Origin: Bombus terrestris
Lineage: Eukaryota; Arthropoda; Insecta; Hymenoptera; Apidae
Direction: 5' to 3'
NCBI RefSeq assembly: GCF_910591885.1
Contig: NC_063271.1
Coordinates: 16,547,001-16,611,000 of the forward strand
DNA: 64,000 bases
Each line of letters starts with the position of its first letter. Positions within the stretch are counted from its first letter, which is position 1. Both the position numbers and the translations under genes were made by a program. Positions 1-13,724 of this stretch are shown here, piece after piece. A model generated the notes under the pieces. That model saw only the letters and a program-made list of their open reading frames with translations, had not been told where the DNA came from and ran no database searches.

Positions 1-3000
1 GAAATGCTCTAAATATCGTATCGAGTACTTTCACGTAATGATATATTTGTTTTTTGACAAATAAATAAAGAAAAGAAAAGAAGAGTAAAATACACATCGA
101 GAGTATTTTACCTCGAATACGTATTCAAGGATTATTTGCAGATTTTTCAGACCAAAGATACTTTTGTAAAGTGTATAATCATTTATCTGGATAGTATTAA
201 AAGTACTTCGTTTCTAGTAGGATTATATAATATCAATATCGTATTTAGGAAGTTGTGAAATTGCGAACTTATTAATAGGAAACACCATATAGATACAGAG
301 AATGAAATTACTGATCGATACAGAGGATATTAATTCATTTAATATCTTGGCGATAGCAGATGATCGCTTCGCAATTAATCAGTACTCTGCAATTTATAAT
401 TGGATATAATGCAGTTAATTATTTAAATCAATTGTTACGTGTATAAAGATTGATAGCAGGTATTTATAACTTTTCTGCCATTTTCACATTAAGCATGATG
501 AAGCAGTTGAATGATTAATTGATTCTCTTTAACATAGCCATGAGGGAGACGAATTTTTTTAAAAAGAAATATTCTCTTACCAACTACCGTCGGTAAAATA
601 CCGAGCGTAGGATTAAACTGTTAGTTGTGAAAACTATTAATATTAAATTAACGTTCGTTGGAATTATATTTTCAAAGTCTCATCTTTATGTATACTACCT
701 GAAGTATAATATTTCTCCAAATAGTGAAATATAAAATAGTGAAATGACGATGTTACAGTAAAAATTGTTTTATCGTACAAAATTGAATATCTTTGTGTAT
801 TTGCTACGATATAAGAAGATATAAGAAGAAACTTTCAATCATGAGAAAGATAGAATATAATGAAATATATTCAGACATTGAATAAAAATTTTTATTTTCA
901 TTTCGGAAGATGGAACGAACACGAAATATGCAGCAAATTTTGCGAATATTTCAAAATGAAGGAACTGCGCAAATATAAATATTTGCTAGTTAATTGCACT
1001 TAATATGGAACACCTGACTTTAAAAGCATCCCAAAAAGAGAAACATGCTTTTCTTTTCAATTGCTTTCGAGAAATTAATAAGTCCTTTCTGTGTCGCTTT
1101 ATAAATTCTTTTAACATCGATATTACGTTTTTTCCTAATATTAAATTCTAACAATTTCTTACAATTTTTTAGCTGAAAGTTGTATTAAAATAATTTTGGC
1201 AACTGCTGAAAATTGTTGAAATTGTTGCACCAAGAGCGTAATTTCTGGGAAAAAAGGGCCGATGAGAACTCAAATCCTTCCGGGACTGTTTTACTCGCTC
1301 TATTAAACAAACATGTTTAATGATAAATTATGCAAAAAGTAATATTTTTTACGTTCATTATTTAACACGATTCTCAGAAAAATTTTATAGGCTGTCAAAC
1401 GTAACAATCAACTGCATTCGATCAACATACTTTCATTTTTAAGGAAATATTTCATTTATTATTTGCGTTATTACTTTAATAAACGTTTGCTATACCATTA
1501 ACGTTCATATCATTGTATTATGTATAAACCAACGTTTACTTACAGCTTTACCCTTACATAACGTCAATCTTCGAAAGAATTACGGATTTTTATTACACAA
1601 TATATTAATCTTAGTTATTATAACGTTAAGTTATTAGCAAAATTACAAAATTGAAGTTACCAGAAGAAAAAAAGCGAGGTGTTCGTTTCCTCTTTTACAA
1701 ATATAGAAGAGGAAGGTTGCTTAAGAATGATTAAAACGTAAAATGAAATTCTAATTAAATAAACGCCGTATTACCATTTTTCTACTATAGTTTCGAGTAA
1801 ATTCCGCGCACTAATCGTATTTCTCTACGGCACAATAATAACATTCTGTTAATCAGCCTTTGAAATGTCACCGCAAATGTTCCATGTGCAACGTGACGTG
1901 CATTCCGTGATAATTTTCTTAAACTATGTGAAGTTAACGTTTATAACATTCTATAAAGTAATAAGCAAACTAAATGAATAGCCTTCATCACGCTGTATAT
2001 CCTGTTTGCATATTTAATATTAATATCAAAGCTTCCATGCAAAAAGATGTTGTATTTTGCAAGCGTATTTTATTACCGAGTGCATAATAATTCATTAACA
2101 ATCCCCACGATTTATCGTCACAGTACGAAAGTACGTTCAATAATTTATATTCTGTTTTTAAACAGCCTGTTGTAGCTATACTTTGTTTTCACGTATTTCA
2201 AGTAAACATATCATCGATAAATACACCAGTACAAACGCTATTATATCGATGCAAACGTTAAAACATTTTCATCATGGTGAAATGTATTTGGTACATCAAT
2301 TTTAGCGAATTCAATTAATGTATGACGAATGTTAAGCATTTACTTTGATTCGTTGAGTTTTAAGAGTGAAATTAATTAAAATTTCCTTCAATCAAGGTAG
2401 ATGTAATTTTAACAGAAAATTCCATTAAATTTCTATAAGTATTTCTAATGGTTACTCTTATGCCTATAGATAAAAATTAAAAAGCAAACTATCCTATAAA
2501 AATTAACAGATAAGATTATTTTTTCCTGTTAATTTCTATGCCATAATTGCCTCTTCGATTCCCTATTTCTCTACGATTTATTCGTCTCGTACACAATTTT
2601 AACCTAATATTTGTAACAACAGACAGAGATACTTAGTTAGATTTAACACGATTCTTTTTTTCGCTTTTGTTAAAAAATTATTCGCAGACCGCAGCTCCTC
2701 CTTCGATAAATTTTAATTCTCATTACGTGTACGTACATAAAACGTAGCGAGTACGAAACAATCACAGAATAACGTGATCTTCGATGAGATGCGATGTTTT
2801 AATAAGTTCTGATAATAGATGCATCATTAAATATGTAATTGGAAATGGTTGTTAATCGCGAGCATTAAATAATAATGTAATTTGAAAATAAATTAAATTC
2901 GATATATTTATACCGAATATATTAAAGACGTTTTAACATCGACATATTCAACATTTACTACTATTTTCCAGGCACAATATCTTCTTGTCGTTACGTATTT

Positions 3001-5817
3001 GAAACCTCCATAATATCTGAATTTATTTTAGCGGACACAGCAGTATGTAAAAGTTACATTAATAAATAAAAAAAAAAAAAAAAAAAAAAAAAAACAACAA
3101 ATCGCGAGTATCTTCGTTAACTTACAAGATACGTATTATTAAATATCCAAAGAACAATTCTAAACAATTTTGCAGAAATAACATTCCAAACAAATATAAT
3201 ACTTATTAATTGATATATTAAATTTCTCATTTCGTTGAATTGTTTTCTACATTTAAATTATTCTTGGATAGATAGGAATTATACGAAACTCACGAAATAA
3301 GGAAATAAGCAAAATAAAAAGAAAAAAAGAAGAAAAAAGGGAAGAAACTGGTAGATTTTACTTATCGTTAAATTTATATTCTTAAACCAAGTTAAACTTA
3401 GTTCGCCATCTTCGTGATATTACGCAATTCAACAAACTGTCAGATGCAAATACAACGTTAACATATAATTGTAACGATAAAAGTTATATTCGAAGTTATG
3501 GTAATCTCTTCTGCTATGACTCATCATTGTGCAACTGTAACTTATACCATTAACAAATCTGTATTTTCAGCCACGTTTCTAACTATAATCGTACATTCCA
3601 TGTACATAAGTAATGTCCACATTGAGGAACGTATAACGCTTAGTTAATAAATTCGAAACCACATCGTTCGCGTGTAGTCCACGTGAACTATATTTGAATT
3701 GTGTTAAAATGGCAATTTGTAAATTTTATACGTCATATCGAAGGGATTAAGGATATTGAAGGAGAATACATTAATATTCGAGTCGCGTACATAAGTCTTA
3801 ATATTACGAGCATAAATCTCCAAAATCTTCCGAATCTCCGTCGTATCTCAGCCACGTGAAATTATTTTTCATAATCTTAGTACGTTATTGATCTACGATA
3901 TAGTAAAAGTTCTATACAATAAGTAATAAGCTTTATACAATAGCTCGTGGTTGATAACTCCGCGTTAAATACAATTTATGGCAACAAAATTTTATCCTAT
4001 TCTAACAGTTCGTGGAAATAAAAATCGACGGACTTATGTAACTTCCAGTTGGCGAATCGATCGAATCGACTGTTATTCATTGAATTTTCCAGGATCGCTA
4101 AAATAGGCTAAATCTCACGGACCAAGAAATTTCCGACGATATGAAGGAATTAGGTAACGTTGTCGGAGAAGAGTGCGCGAATGTAATACAATACCTTGGA
4201 AAAGTAAAACGTTTCTTTTAATAATGTAAATGGGCTGAAAAATATTGCGGCAGAAGCGAGCAATTACTGATTCTACGTGAAAAACCGAGTGGAAAATGTG
4301 GAATAAAATTTTGTAAAAATTTAAGTACACCGGTTAAATCCTCAATTTCGATCCTCGGATGAAAAAAAATTAATTGTAATAAATCATACCAGGTGTTTTT
4401 CCTATCTTTCTTATTTTTCACGTAGAATCACACTCTGTGTTTCTATTCGATCTATTGGCCAAAATCTATAAATTTCACGTGGCGATCAACGTATTGATGC
4501 ATTCTGTCAATTAAAAAAAGAAGATATAGCTTAACGTAGAATAATCTTTTTTATTGCGATAGTGATGGAAATTTCATTATCGAGATTAATCGTGACCTTG
4601 TTGAAAGTCTGATCGGCGCTATAACGAAAGAGTAGTTAGGCGAGCGGAATCACGGCGTGGAATGGAAAAGCGTGAGAAAGTAGTCTCATAATGTAATTAA
4701 TGATCGAGGAATCGAAATTCTGTCGTATTTTACAGCGAGGATAAGAACTACTCAAGCGACAATCGAATGTCACTTAAGCGCTCTGGAGATGGAATCAATT
4801 AGTACTTGAGTGGCGTTAATTCTTGCGCGAAAATCAATTCTCGCAAACTATTCGAAAAATAAGGATTAAAAGGTTTTTACATAGGGAAGCGTAGGATTGA
4901 AGCTTAGGATTTAATTTTGACGCGAATAAATGAAAGTTTAAGAATCGAGATTTAATTGAAATAAAAGTAGGATCGTTAAATTAAAAAACGTGAATAATTC
5001 TCAATTTTTGTCGCATATGAAGTATAGCCACAAGTCTTTCAAATAATAAAATATTTAACCAACGTTAAATATTTAACTATAACGTGAAAGTAATATAAAT
5101 GTAAATGAATATCGAACATTCTGAATTATAACACCAATTAATCGCATGCTAATTAATATTTATGAATCATAAGTGAAACACGATGGAAAATCGAAATTCG
5201 ATATATATTTCGAACCGTAAAAATAAGATCAGTAGAATGAACATGAGTTGGTGTACACTAGTTTTTTATTAAATGAAAAATAATAGATACGAATAGTAAT
5301 AATAATAGAATATTTCTTAATTAACTTTTTCATTAATAGATATTATGTTTACATATATACAAATAAATATAATTTTCTACAAATAATATATATGTTATCA
5401 ATTTAGGATATGAGTATAAAATTTCTCACCATGTCACAAATTTTCCCGAACGTTATTTTTCGCATTTGAACTTGCAGTTGGATACTACGACTATATTTCT
5501 TATATCTGTTTACAAGTTTAATAAAACTATTTTACGCCATGGCTTCGCTTGTTACTTACGGCTTCTTCAAACCAAGCGATTAACAGAAGCTGAACAAAGC
5601 TGAAATTACGTGATATAATATGCGCGTATACTTCGTGTGCCTGACATTACGAGCATCACACTACTTACAAAGAAGATTTTACCTTGTATAAATCATACTT
5701 TTACTTTAGCAGCATAATAAATTTTATCCGATTACTTGAAAGCTGTTTGTATTCCGAGTTATTAAGCATCGTTATAACAACGAATGGTGTTGATAATTCT
5801 CTAATTTATTTAAATTT
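1..5817. other. AT-rich stretch without recognised gene
   Basis: I see no convincing coding exon, RNA gene or complete mobile element here. A poly(A) run lies at 3068-3094. Two short minus-strand ORFs near 4115-4421 overlap in different frames, show no family motif and read like chance ORFs in AT-rich DNA. This is intergenic or long-intron sequence. Confidence 0.5.
3068..3094. repeat. poly(A) tract
   Basis: An uninterrupted run of about 27 A follows AATAAATAAA. It could be the tail of a retroposed sequence on the + strand or a simple mononucleotide repeat. No recognisable retroelement body precedes it. Confidence 0.8.
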
Positions 5818-6497
5818 CCAAATTAACATAAAGTGTTACGTAATCATTTTATAAATGTCTTAAAACGTTATGAAAATTATTTTATATGAAATCTTCCCTT
5901 AGAGAACGTGGGCAGATGAATATTAAACTTTGATGGAACGCATCTAACGATGAAATATTACATATCTATGAAATTCATCTAAATGATTAAATATCAGATA
6001 TCTATGGTATTCATCAAACGATTGAATATCAAATAATATAAAATAAATATAAAATAACAGTTAGCAACATTTCGATATTATGGATTAATTGAATTAACTT
6101 TTAAATCGAAACACAAACGTGTTAACTACAACCTGCGGATTAAAGCGATTACAACTTACAAATTAACATAAAGTGTTACGTAATTATTTTATAAATGTCT
6201 TAAAACGTTATGAATATTAGTTTATATGAAATCTTCCCTTAGAGAACGTGGGCAGATGAATATTAAACTTTGATGGAACGCATCTAACGATGAAATATTA
6301 CATATCTATGAAATTCATCTAAATGATTAAATATCAGATATCTATGGTATTCATCAAACGATTAAATATCAAATAATATAAAAAAAATATAAAATAACAG
6401 TTAGCAACATTTCGATATTATGGATTAATTGAATTAACTTTTAAATCGAAACACAAACGTGTTAACTACAACCTGCGGATTAAAGCGATTACAACTT
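5818..6497. repeat. 340-bp tandem duplication, two near-identical copies
   Basis: Copy 1 is about 5818-6157 and copy 2 about 6158-6497. The same sequence, starting AAATTAACATAAAGTG and ending GCGATTACAACTT, recurs 340 bp downstream with only a few substitutions. Each unit also holds shorter internal echoes of ATGAAATATTACATATCTATG. No ORF of interest lies inside. The near identity implies a recent duplication, or an assembly duplication if the reads do not support it. Confidence 0.92.
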
Positions 6498-6770
6498 TTT
6501 CCTTTTTTTTTTACTTTTTTTTTTGATAGGAAAACTTCAACCAATACTTTTGTGTAAGCCTGTGAGGTAAGCCTCGACTTCTAAACTAACTTCGTAAGCT
6601 ATAGAACTAAAAGAGCATAATCGTAATGTGATACGAATAGTCGGAAGGAATTTAACATTTATTTAAAAACTATATATATGTATTTAAAAACCGCTATATT
6701 ACAAAGTCTTTAACTATATTTTTATAAATCTGTATAATTTTTTAGAATTTTAAAAGGATACATATATATA
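6498..6770. other. Short AT-rich spacer before the LTR element
   Basis: This is an AT-rich spacer with T-runs near 6500-6525. It ends in TATA directly before the LTR, which matches the TATA directly after the 3' LTR at 9436-9439. No gene is seen. Confidence 0.5.
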
Positions 6771-7199
6771 TGCAAGCTCCCTAGATTTCATGTAGGATAG
6801 GGATTCTTTTTGTTTCGCGGGTAGCACGACAGGCTGTGTTTCATGGACAGACCGATCTTCCCTTGTTTTACGGACGACCATTTTAAGCACGTTTTTCCCG
6901 AACGGACGGACAGAGAGTTACATTAGAGACAAACAAGGTTACGGAATAGTTATTTAAGATTTTAAAGACTGAAGAAGAAAGACCGGTAGCTCAGGACGTT
7001 GAAAATCGATTCTCAATTTTCAGGTAAACATTGTACTAAAGACTTGTTATTTCCCGTTTATATAATTATTGTTATTTATTGTTATAAACGCATATTAATT
7101 GTTGTTTATTTTTGTATTTTATTATTTACTTCATAATAAAAACTCGATTTTCAGACTACAGAATCGATCCCTGAATTATCACCAAATTACGATTTTACA
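6771..7199 (+). repeat. 5' LTR of Gypsy-type element
   Basis: The LTR starts TGCAAGCTCCCTAG and ends GATTTTACA (TG...CA). It matches the 3' LTR over its whole 429 bp. It holds a TATA-like TTTATATAAT near 7057 and AATAAA near 7135, consistent with promoter and polyadenylation signals. Confidence 0.9.
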
Positions 7200-7390
7200 A
7201 ATCGATTTTCACTACGCCATGCCGTTAGAAGTGAAGCTACGTATCGCCATGAACGAGAACGCAAGGGGGGGGGGGGAGAAAATAGAATGCATAAGAATCC
7301 ATAAGAAAACCAGAAGATGAAGTATGTGATGTCTTTCCTCCAGAATATCAAGCAAGAGATCATCATCCGCGGTTATTCAGTTTATCGATA

Positions 7391-8270
7391 GTGAAGAAAG
7401 CCGCAAACAACTTAACCAAGGTAAGCCATTACAGAAACATTGCACTCACGATGGATGACGCAACGGCAGCGTCATACATCGGTACAAGTTTAAACTTCGT
7501 GTTTCGAGATATTTACTTAGAAGAATCGGAGATCATCCCCACAAGGAAAATAAAGACCGAAATCGAAAAGCCCAATCTTCAAACAGAAACATTATTAGAG
7601 ATCTTCCAGAAACAAAACATGCATGAGAGAGAAGGCACATACTTTGTCATAAAACAATTTGATGGAACGCAAAAAACCACAGATTGGAGTATGAAATATT
7701 CATATTTCACATATGCATCCCTTCCATACTCTAATATGAGTATGAAACCGAATACGAAATCCAAACTGATGAAAAAAGGATCAAGAATTTGAAGAAATAT
7801 TTGGGAAAAACAGCATCAGAATGGTACCAGACAAATCTGCTGAAGGATGAAGAATACAACTGGGAAAATTGGAAGGTGGCAGTTCAAAAAGCTTCTGGCA
7901 ATAAAGGTTGGTCTGCAGTACGATACGCTTATAACTTTAAATACATTTCAGGTTCATTCACTGAATATGCCATAAAAAAGGAATGATTAATATTGGAAGT
8001 AAGGAGGAAGACTTCTGAAGAGACAGGGATAAATCTAATTGTTATTGGGTTACCCATACACATTCAAGATAAAATCAATAAGAAACAGTACAATCAACAA
8101 ATGGCTTAATAGGATTCTTGGGGCAATATCAGACGAAGGGAAGAAAAACACAAGGGAGTAACACAAGATTGGACAGAAAGCCAGAGCCACCGCCCAAGAA
8201 ACAACCTTGTGTGATTTATGAAGCACTGAATTTCCCAGGTCAATTTCACCCAATAACAACTCACCAAAGA
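7391..8270 (+). pseudogene. gag remnant of the Gypsy-type element
   Basis: Translated pieces in shifting frames resemble insect Gypsy Gag. A piece near 7640-7700 reads FVIKQFDGTQ. A second at 7789-7986 contains TASEWY, NKGWSAVRYAYNFKY and GSFTEYAIKKE. After an in-frame TGA at 7984 the similarity continues (LILEVRR... GLPIHIQDKI) to about 8095. A tail near 8180-8250 reads PCVIYEALNFPGQFHP, which looks like a decayed zinc-knuckle region. At least one frameshift (near 7790) and one stop disrupt it. In an intact element this would be the structural capsid protein. Confidence 0.75.
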
Positions 8271-8275
8271 AATAC

Positions 8276-8650
8276 ATGCACATACTCATCAATCATTTTT
8301 CAAGGGCTGTTTTTATGTCCACATCTAAAACACAACACACAGAAGATATCATAAAACTTATAGACTCGACAGGAGAAACTGATTCCATAAAAATTATCCT
8401 TGCAGACCGATACCCATTAATGACATCCAAAGAAATTCAAGAGTATAGGAGGAAAAGGAACATTAAATTAATTTTCACCTCGACAGACTGCCCATCCTCC
8501 AATGGACTGAACAAAAGGGTAAATCAAACATTAGTAAACAGGATCAGATGTAATTCAGACAAAAATAAGAGAAACTGGACAAAAATCACAGAAGAAAGCA
8601 TAGAAGATAAGAACAATAAGATAAGAACAATAACACCAGACACAGTGTAA
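8276..8650 (+). pseudogene. Integrase catalytic-core remnant
   Basis: The open frame of 124 codons reads like a Ty3/Gypsy integrase core (DDE family). The first block LINHFSRA carries N where the first catalytic Asp is expected. The second, ILADRYPLMTSKEI, keeps its Asp. The third, SSNGLNKRVNQTL, carries K where the catalytic Glu is expected. Two of three catalytic residues are therefore lost and the product would be inactive. The N-terminal zinc-binding part is missing because the frame joins directly to the gag remnant. Confidence 0.85.
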
Positions 8651-8842
8651 CGGGGTTTGCCCCAAATCATTTACTGAATGGAAAAATGATTGAAATCATA
8701 GTCCCTAAGGAAATAATGGAGAATAAGATAAACCTAAAAAGAGACAGAGAAGAAGCATTCAAAAACTCAACAAGAAATTTCGAAATCAACAAACAAATCA
8801 ACAAATAAAAAAAGAAGAGAACACGAATTTAAAATCGGTGAT

Positions 8843-9000
8843 ATGGTCTTCACCCATAACGGAAAAAAAATGAATAGAAATAAGCTGGAAGAAATTAGGA
8901 AAGGACCTTTCATAATTCTAAGAAGGATTTCAAACTCCATATATGAAGTGGATAACGGTAATCGGAGATCTGAAGGGAATCTGTTCCACTCCCCATTCGA
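8843..9000 (+). pseudogene. Integrase C-terminal (GPY/F-like) remnant
   Basis: The frame contains KLEEIRKGPFIILRRISNS followed by IYEVD. This fits the GPY/F module after the integrase core in Gypsy elements, which contacts DNA. It runs up to the purine-rich tract before the 3' LTR. It lies in a different frame from the core and is separated from it by stops at about 8650-8840. Confidence 0.75.
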
Positions 9001-9007
9001 GGGGCGG

Positions 9008-9435
9008 TGTAAACTCCCTAGAGTTCATGTAGGATAGGGATTCTTTTTGTTTTACGGGTAGCACGACAGGCTGTGTTTCACGGACAGACCTTCTTTTGTT
9101 TTATGGACGACCATTTTAAGAAGCAAATTTTTCGCGAACGGACGGACAGAGAGTTACATTAGAGACAGACAAGGTTACAGAATAGTTATTTAAAATTTTA
9201 AAGACTGAAGAAGAAAGATCGGTAGCTCAGGACGTTGATAATCGATTCTCGATTTTCAGGTAAACATTGTACTAAAGACTTCTTATTTCCCGTTTATATA
9301 ATTATTGTTATTTATTGTTATAGACGCATATTAATTGTTGTTTATTTTTCTATTTTATTATTTACTCCATAATAAAAACTCGATTTTCAGACTACAGAAT
9401 AGATCCCTGAATTATCCCCGGATTGCGATCTTACA
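9008..9435 (+). repeat. 3' LTR of Gypsy-type element
   Basis: This 428-bp direct repeat of 6771-7199 starts TGTAAACTCCCTAG and ends GATCTTACA. The purine tract ending at 9007 abuts it, and TATA follows at 9436-9439. Confidence 0.9.
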
Positions 9436-9465
9436 TATATGTACATATTTGTATATTTATATATA

Positions 9466-9469
9466 TATA

Positions 9470-9544
<75 letters not shown>
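9466..9544. repeat. (TA)n(GA)n compound microsatellite
   Basis: About 40 bp of alternating TA leads into about 34 bp of GA repeat, just outside the 3' LTR. Confidence 0.95.
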
Positions 9545-9548
<4 letters not shown>

Positions 9549-12500
9549 TTACAAGGAAGTAATCTAAAACTTCGTAAATTTGTAGTACATGTTTAATGAG
9601 AGAAGTATAAAATATCTGATAAGCGTAGATCCAAAAATTAATCCTATTTATTTGATATACCGTACTTTTTATTTAACATTTAAATCGAACGTTTAAATCG
9701 AACCCTCGATAGAATAGATAGAATAAACGTGTCCAATAAAATAATCTCCTCCATCATCTGATTTGAATTCAACGAATTTTTTTTTATGAATACACATAGA
9801 GAGAAATCTACCTATTGTGGACACACGTACAAATCAATAAATAATGCATGTCGTGCAATATCGGCTACAGAAGGAATAAATAGAGAATTATGTATTATCC
9901 ACAGATGGCAGTTATACAGTGACTACGAAAGGTATTTAAATAATATGAATATAAATACATGATACATGTATTAAACTTGGTATTATTTACTGGTACTTTC
10001 ATACGATTATAAGGATTTGATTTGAAATATAAAAGCTGATAGGAAAACGGTTCATTGGAAAATATGGACACGCGCAAATATTTTCTCGTGCCCGCAGTAT
10101 ATTAAAACAGAAAGTCAAATGAAATATTTCTTATCAATGGCGAAGGATATTTTTCTCTTCTTCTTGACCCAGCAATTGGATTTCAAATATTATATAACGT
10201 TGATTAAAATTTCCTTTTCTCTCGAGTGAGTACTATAAGATCACAAAATGACATAGATCTTTTCTTTGCAACTTGCTGAATATAAAACTGCGTCCTTTTA
10301 CAGGCAACCATGTATATTCCAAGCGTGATGAAGGGATTAGATCATCGTATCGTAAATTATGCTTACTTCCAACCCCAAAGGCAGACTTTCTATGTGCTTG
10401 TCTCTTTGCTTCGAGGGCCAGCGAACTCTTCACTCTATATGACAGAAACAGCCTAGAATCCAGGGGGAAATTTGAAAGTCAAACAAGGAAGGAACTGCAA
10501 GATGGACAGAGCAAGGTCTGGTAGAAATGTATGAGATTCGTTTCTCGCAAATTACGAGATACGGAAACGTTTAAAGTCATTTACAGGCGGAAATCTGTTC
10601 AAGACAGTCGCGGTAATGTTTCGACGTTATATTTCATACGTTAAGCCAGCTATTATTTAAATATGTTCTTTGAAATTAAGTAAAATCAAAGTAGCTGAAA
10701 AAGTACAGCTGATAAAATTACGTTCAAAACGTGAATGAACAATAATTTTTACTTTCGTTACGCTGTTGTTATCGATTATCCATTATTTCTTATGGCAAGA
10801 AATGGGAACGTGCTTAATTTACGATAAAAACGAGAAACAATACGTAAAATATTTTTCACGATAAATTATTTTCATATTGTTTGAAATAATTTTACGCTTC
10901 CGCGATATAAGTGGCGAATGTAATTGAACAAGAATCATTTTTGATAAATGTAACAGATATATACCGTATATATATGCAAAATATATTGTAACGTGTTAAT
11001 CCATAAAGTTACGTAAAATTATTGGAAATCTATGTACGTAGGTATGTTTAAATATTTCATTCATGTTTTTATTCCATTGAATTGCAAGTTATATAAAATC
11101 ATTTCATTAATAGTATAGTTCAATGATATAAGAATTGCGAATTAAGAATATTGTTTATTAGTGATATAAATAATTAAATTAGTAATAATGTATACTTAAC
11201 ACGTTCTTGTATTTTGTTATTAAGGTAGAGTTAAATGGTTAAAGAATTAAAATTATTTGGCTCTTCTTTCAAAATTATTTCAATCTCAATCTCATGTTTT
11301 AGAAGGGAAAACTATAATTTTTGTTCTTAAAACATATCATCCCCTAATAGTCTGCGTTCGAATCATGATTATTCTAAAAACCACTATGATTGTGTTATTG
11401 AAACAACGTCATCAACTAGTTTCTTAAAGTACGTAGATGCTATTGAAACAAACTACGTACATGCATAGTAAGTTTATATGAATATTAAATATAAGAAACT
11501 TCGTTTGACTTGATTTGGCTGAAATCAGCTTGTCGAAGTGCATCATAGAAATAAGTCACGTCGATCAAAGTTGTAGCGCAATATCTATTAGACTGTCATT
11601 AAAGTCATCGTTGGTACATTAATAGATGGTATCATACAGTTAAACGACATGTCATAATATTCTTTCATCTAAACCATAGTAGCAACAGACTGTTTCCTAC
11701 AGACTAGAGGTATTTCATGGGACGATCATATAAATTCTTAAATACAATAATGTATAATACACATACATACATACATGAACCAAGTCTGTAAGCATAATCT
11801 ATAGACTATAATAAATACGTGAAACATTTTGAATTCTGTATTAGATTTGAAGAAATCTCGAATAAATCAAAAGATATTAAATACTACAAAACTGTGAGCA
11901 TTATTAAGGATTAGGATGTGATTTTTTGAAAGATATAAATATAATTTATGAATAGTTTCAAAGATGAAGGTGAAAGAAATCTGTAACAAGAATTAGTCCC
12001 TTAAGGAAACGTTAATTACTTTGTTACTGTGGAAACACTTGTGGATTCTTCGTTATAAAACTAACAATTATCTTTTATCTAAAGGATATGTTATAATACA
12101 AAGATTCTTAAAATTATTCGATGGAATATCCTATTGATATTAATGCTGATTACCTACTTTTTAACCTATCATTTACAAAGAACAGTTTATTTATCGAAGC
12201 TATAAACTTTTTTGTCCACTTCAGAGCTTTCATCGACGATTTATGACGTACATGGTGCAATAATGCCTAATGCGATTTTCTTTAATATCCCATATTGCAT
12301 ACATTCTCGTACCGATTACACAAATTGTTTGAATTCAAGAAACATGAGATCACTATACCGGTATAAATTTGTTATTTACTTGATCTGAAATATCCTTTCA
12401 AGTTTGAAGTGAAATTGAAATTCTTTCAAATAATCTTTGACTTAAAGATGTTATTTATAGTTTCGCGTTTATCGATATTGATTCCCTAAATTTAACTGAT

Positions 12501-13720
12501 TTTATATGTATATTTATTTTACGACTTAAGCATTACATGTTAGTTTAAGTATCATTTACATACCAGCTACTTGAAATCCATTTAATTTCATGTAACTTAA
12601 CTAATTACAGAACAAGGTTTAACTTTTACGCTAATTAAGCTCAAAATGTCCATGAAGCATGATTTGTTTCTGGAAAGTCATTTAACTATTTTAACTAACG
12701 AAATGTATAACGAAAACTATCGATTTTCAGAACTTTATAATATAATGGAATCGTTTTACATATTTGCGGACAAACAACACAACACAGTTTTCGTCTATAA
12801 ATACGAAATAAAAAATTTAAATAAAAATTATATTAATCCTTTCGATACGAGTTGTTTTTTAACATCGATGGTACGTATAAAGCAGTAAAGCATGTGCGTG
12901 ACCTGAATACATTTCCGGTCTTTTTATAACGATTGTGAACAAATAATGTAAAAATAACCTTCAAAACTATAACGTATGTTTCCAGATAAAGAAAATAATC
13001 ACAGACTTCGCTGGATGCATAAGCATTCATAGACAACATCAATGGAATTTTTTCTGATGAATATGTACTTCTCCTGTAGGAAACTATGAGATGACTCGTT
13101 TGTTTGTAAGAAATGTTCAAGAGCAGTTATGAAATCATTTACGGATTTCACTACGTTTTACATATTCGAAACTTTCCATCTTTGCATTTCTTTTCTGTCT
13201 CCCCTTTCTCATGAATACTTGAATACATGATTTTTTCAAATGCAAAAAAAAAGAAAAAAAAAATGCTAATTCGTATATTACAAAACTTCACAAAAATAAT
13301 CGTAAGAATCTGATCTATTTTTTCTCGTATATTTCCTTGTTTGGAAAAAAGGAATAATTTATGACTTGTGATTTGTAAAATTACGCTAATAATATCAGTT
13401 TACTTGTACAAGATGGCCACCATACAGATATTTGTCACATTAGAAAATGTAGACCTAACCAAACAGGAATATTACACATTACAAGTTAACGTACATATAT
13501 ATGTAGTATCTATTTACAAGTATCGCAGATTACCTCTTGAAAAGTAAGAAAACATAAAGACTAAAGTAAAGTTGTAAATCTAAACTACAGTTCAAGTTAT
13601 ACAAGGCATGCAAAGCTTCTCTTGAAACGTTAGGTGCGTACTTCGATATACAATATAAAGAAACATAGTCCGCGAGAAAAGCTACATAGTACATACCATA
13701 CAGATCCCTCGCCATAACTT
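9545..13720. other. AT-rich stretch, one composition island
   Basis: This is mostly featureless AT-rich DNA. An exception is 10283-10530, which is less AT-rich and open in several frames on both strands. One frame follows an acceptor-like CTTTTACAG near 10303 and starts MYIPSVMKGLDHR, then stops after about 49 codons near 10456. I recognise no family. It could be an exon, a decayed mobile-element fragment or chance. The 80-codon ORF at 12646-12888 is AT-rich and featureless. Confidence 0.45.
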
Positions 13721-13724
13721 TGTC

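Larger units (their letters stand above)
6771..9435 (+). mobile_element. Degraded Ty3/Gypsy-type LTR retrotransposon
   Basis: A 2.67-kb element is bounded by direct LTRs (6771-7199 and 9008-9435) and a candidate 4-bp target duplication TATA. That duplication is weak evidence because the site is AT-rich. Inside, gag-like sequence (about 7391-8270) is followed almost directly by integrase-like sequence (8276-9000). Protease, reverse transcriptase and RNase H are absent, so a large internal deletion is inferred. A purine-rich tract GAGGGGCGG sits directly before the 3' LTR. I could not identify a primer-binding site after 7199. Several frameshifts and stops make it non-autonomous and dead. The LTRs differ by roughly 6-8% by eye plus small indels, so the insertion is not recent. 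Confidence 0.9.

Noticed and set aside
9335..9562. 75-codon ORF ending in Glu-Arg repeats
   Set aside because: It spans the 3' LTR and the TA/GA microsatellite.
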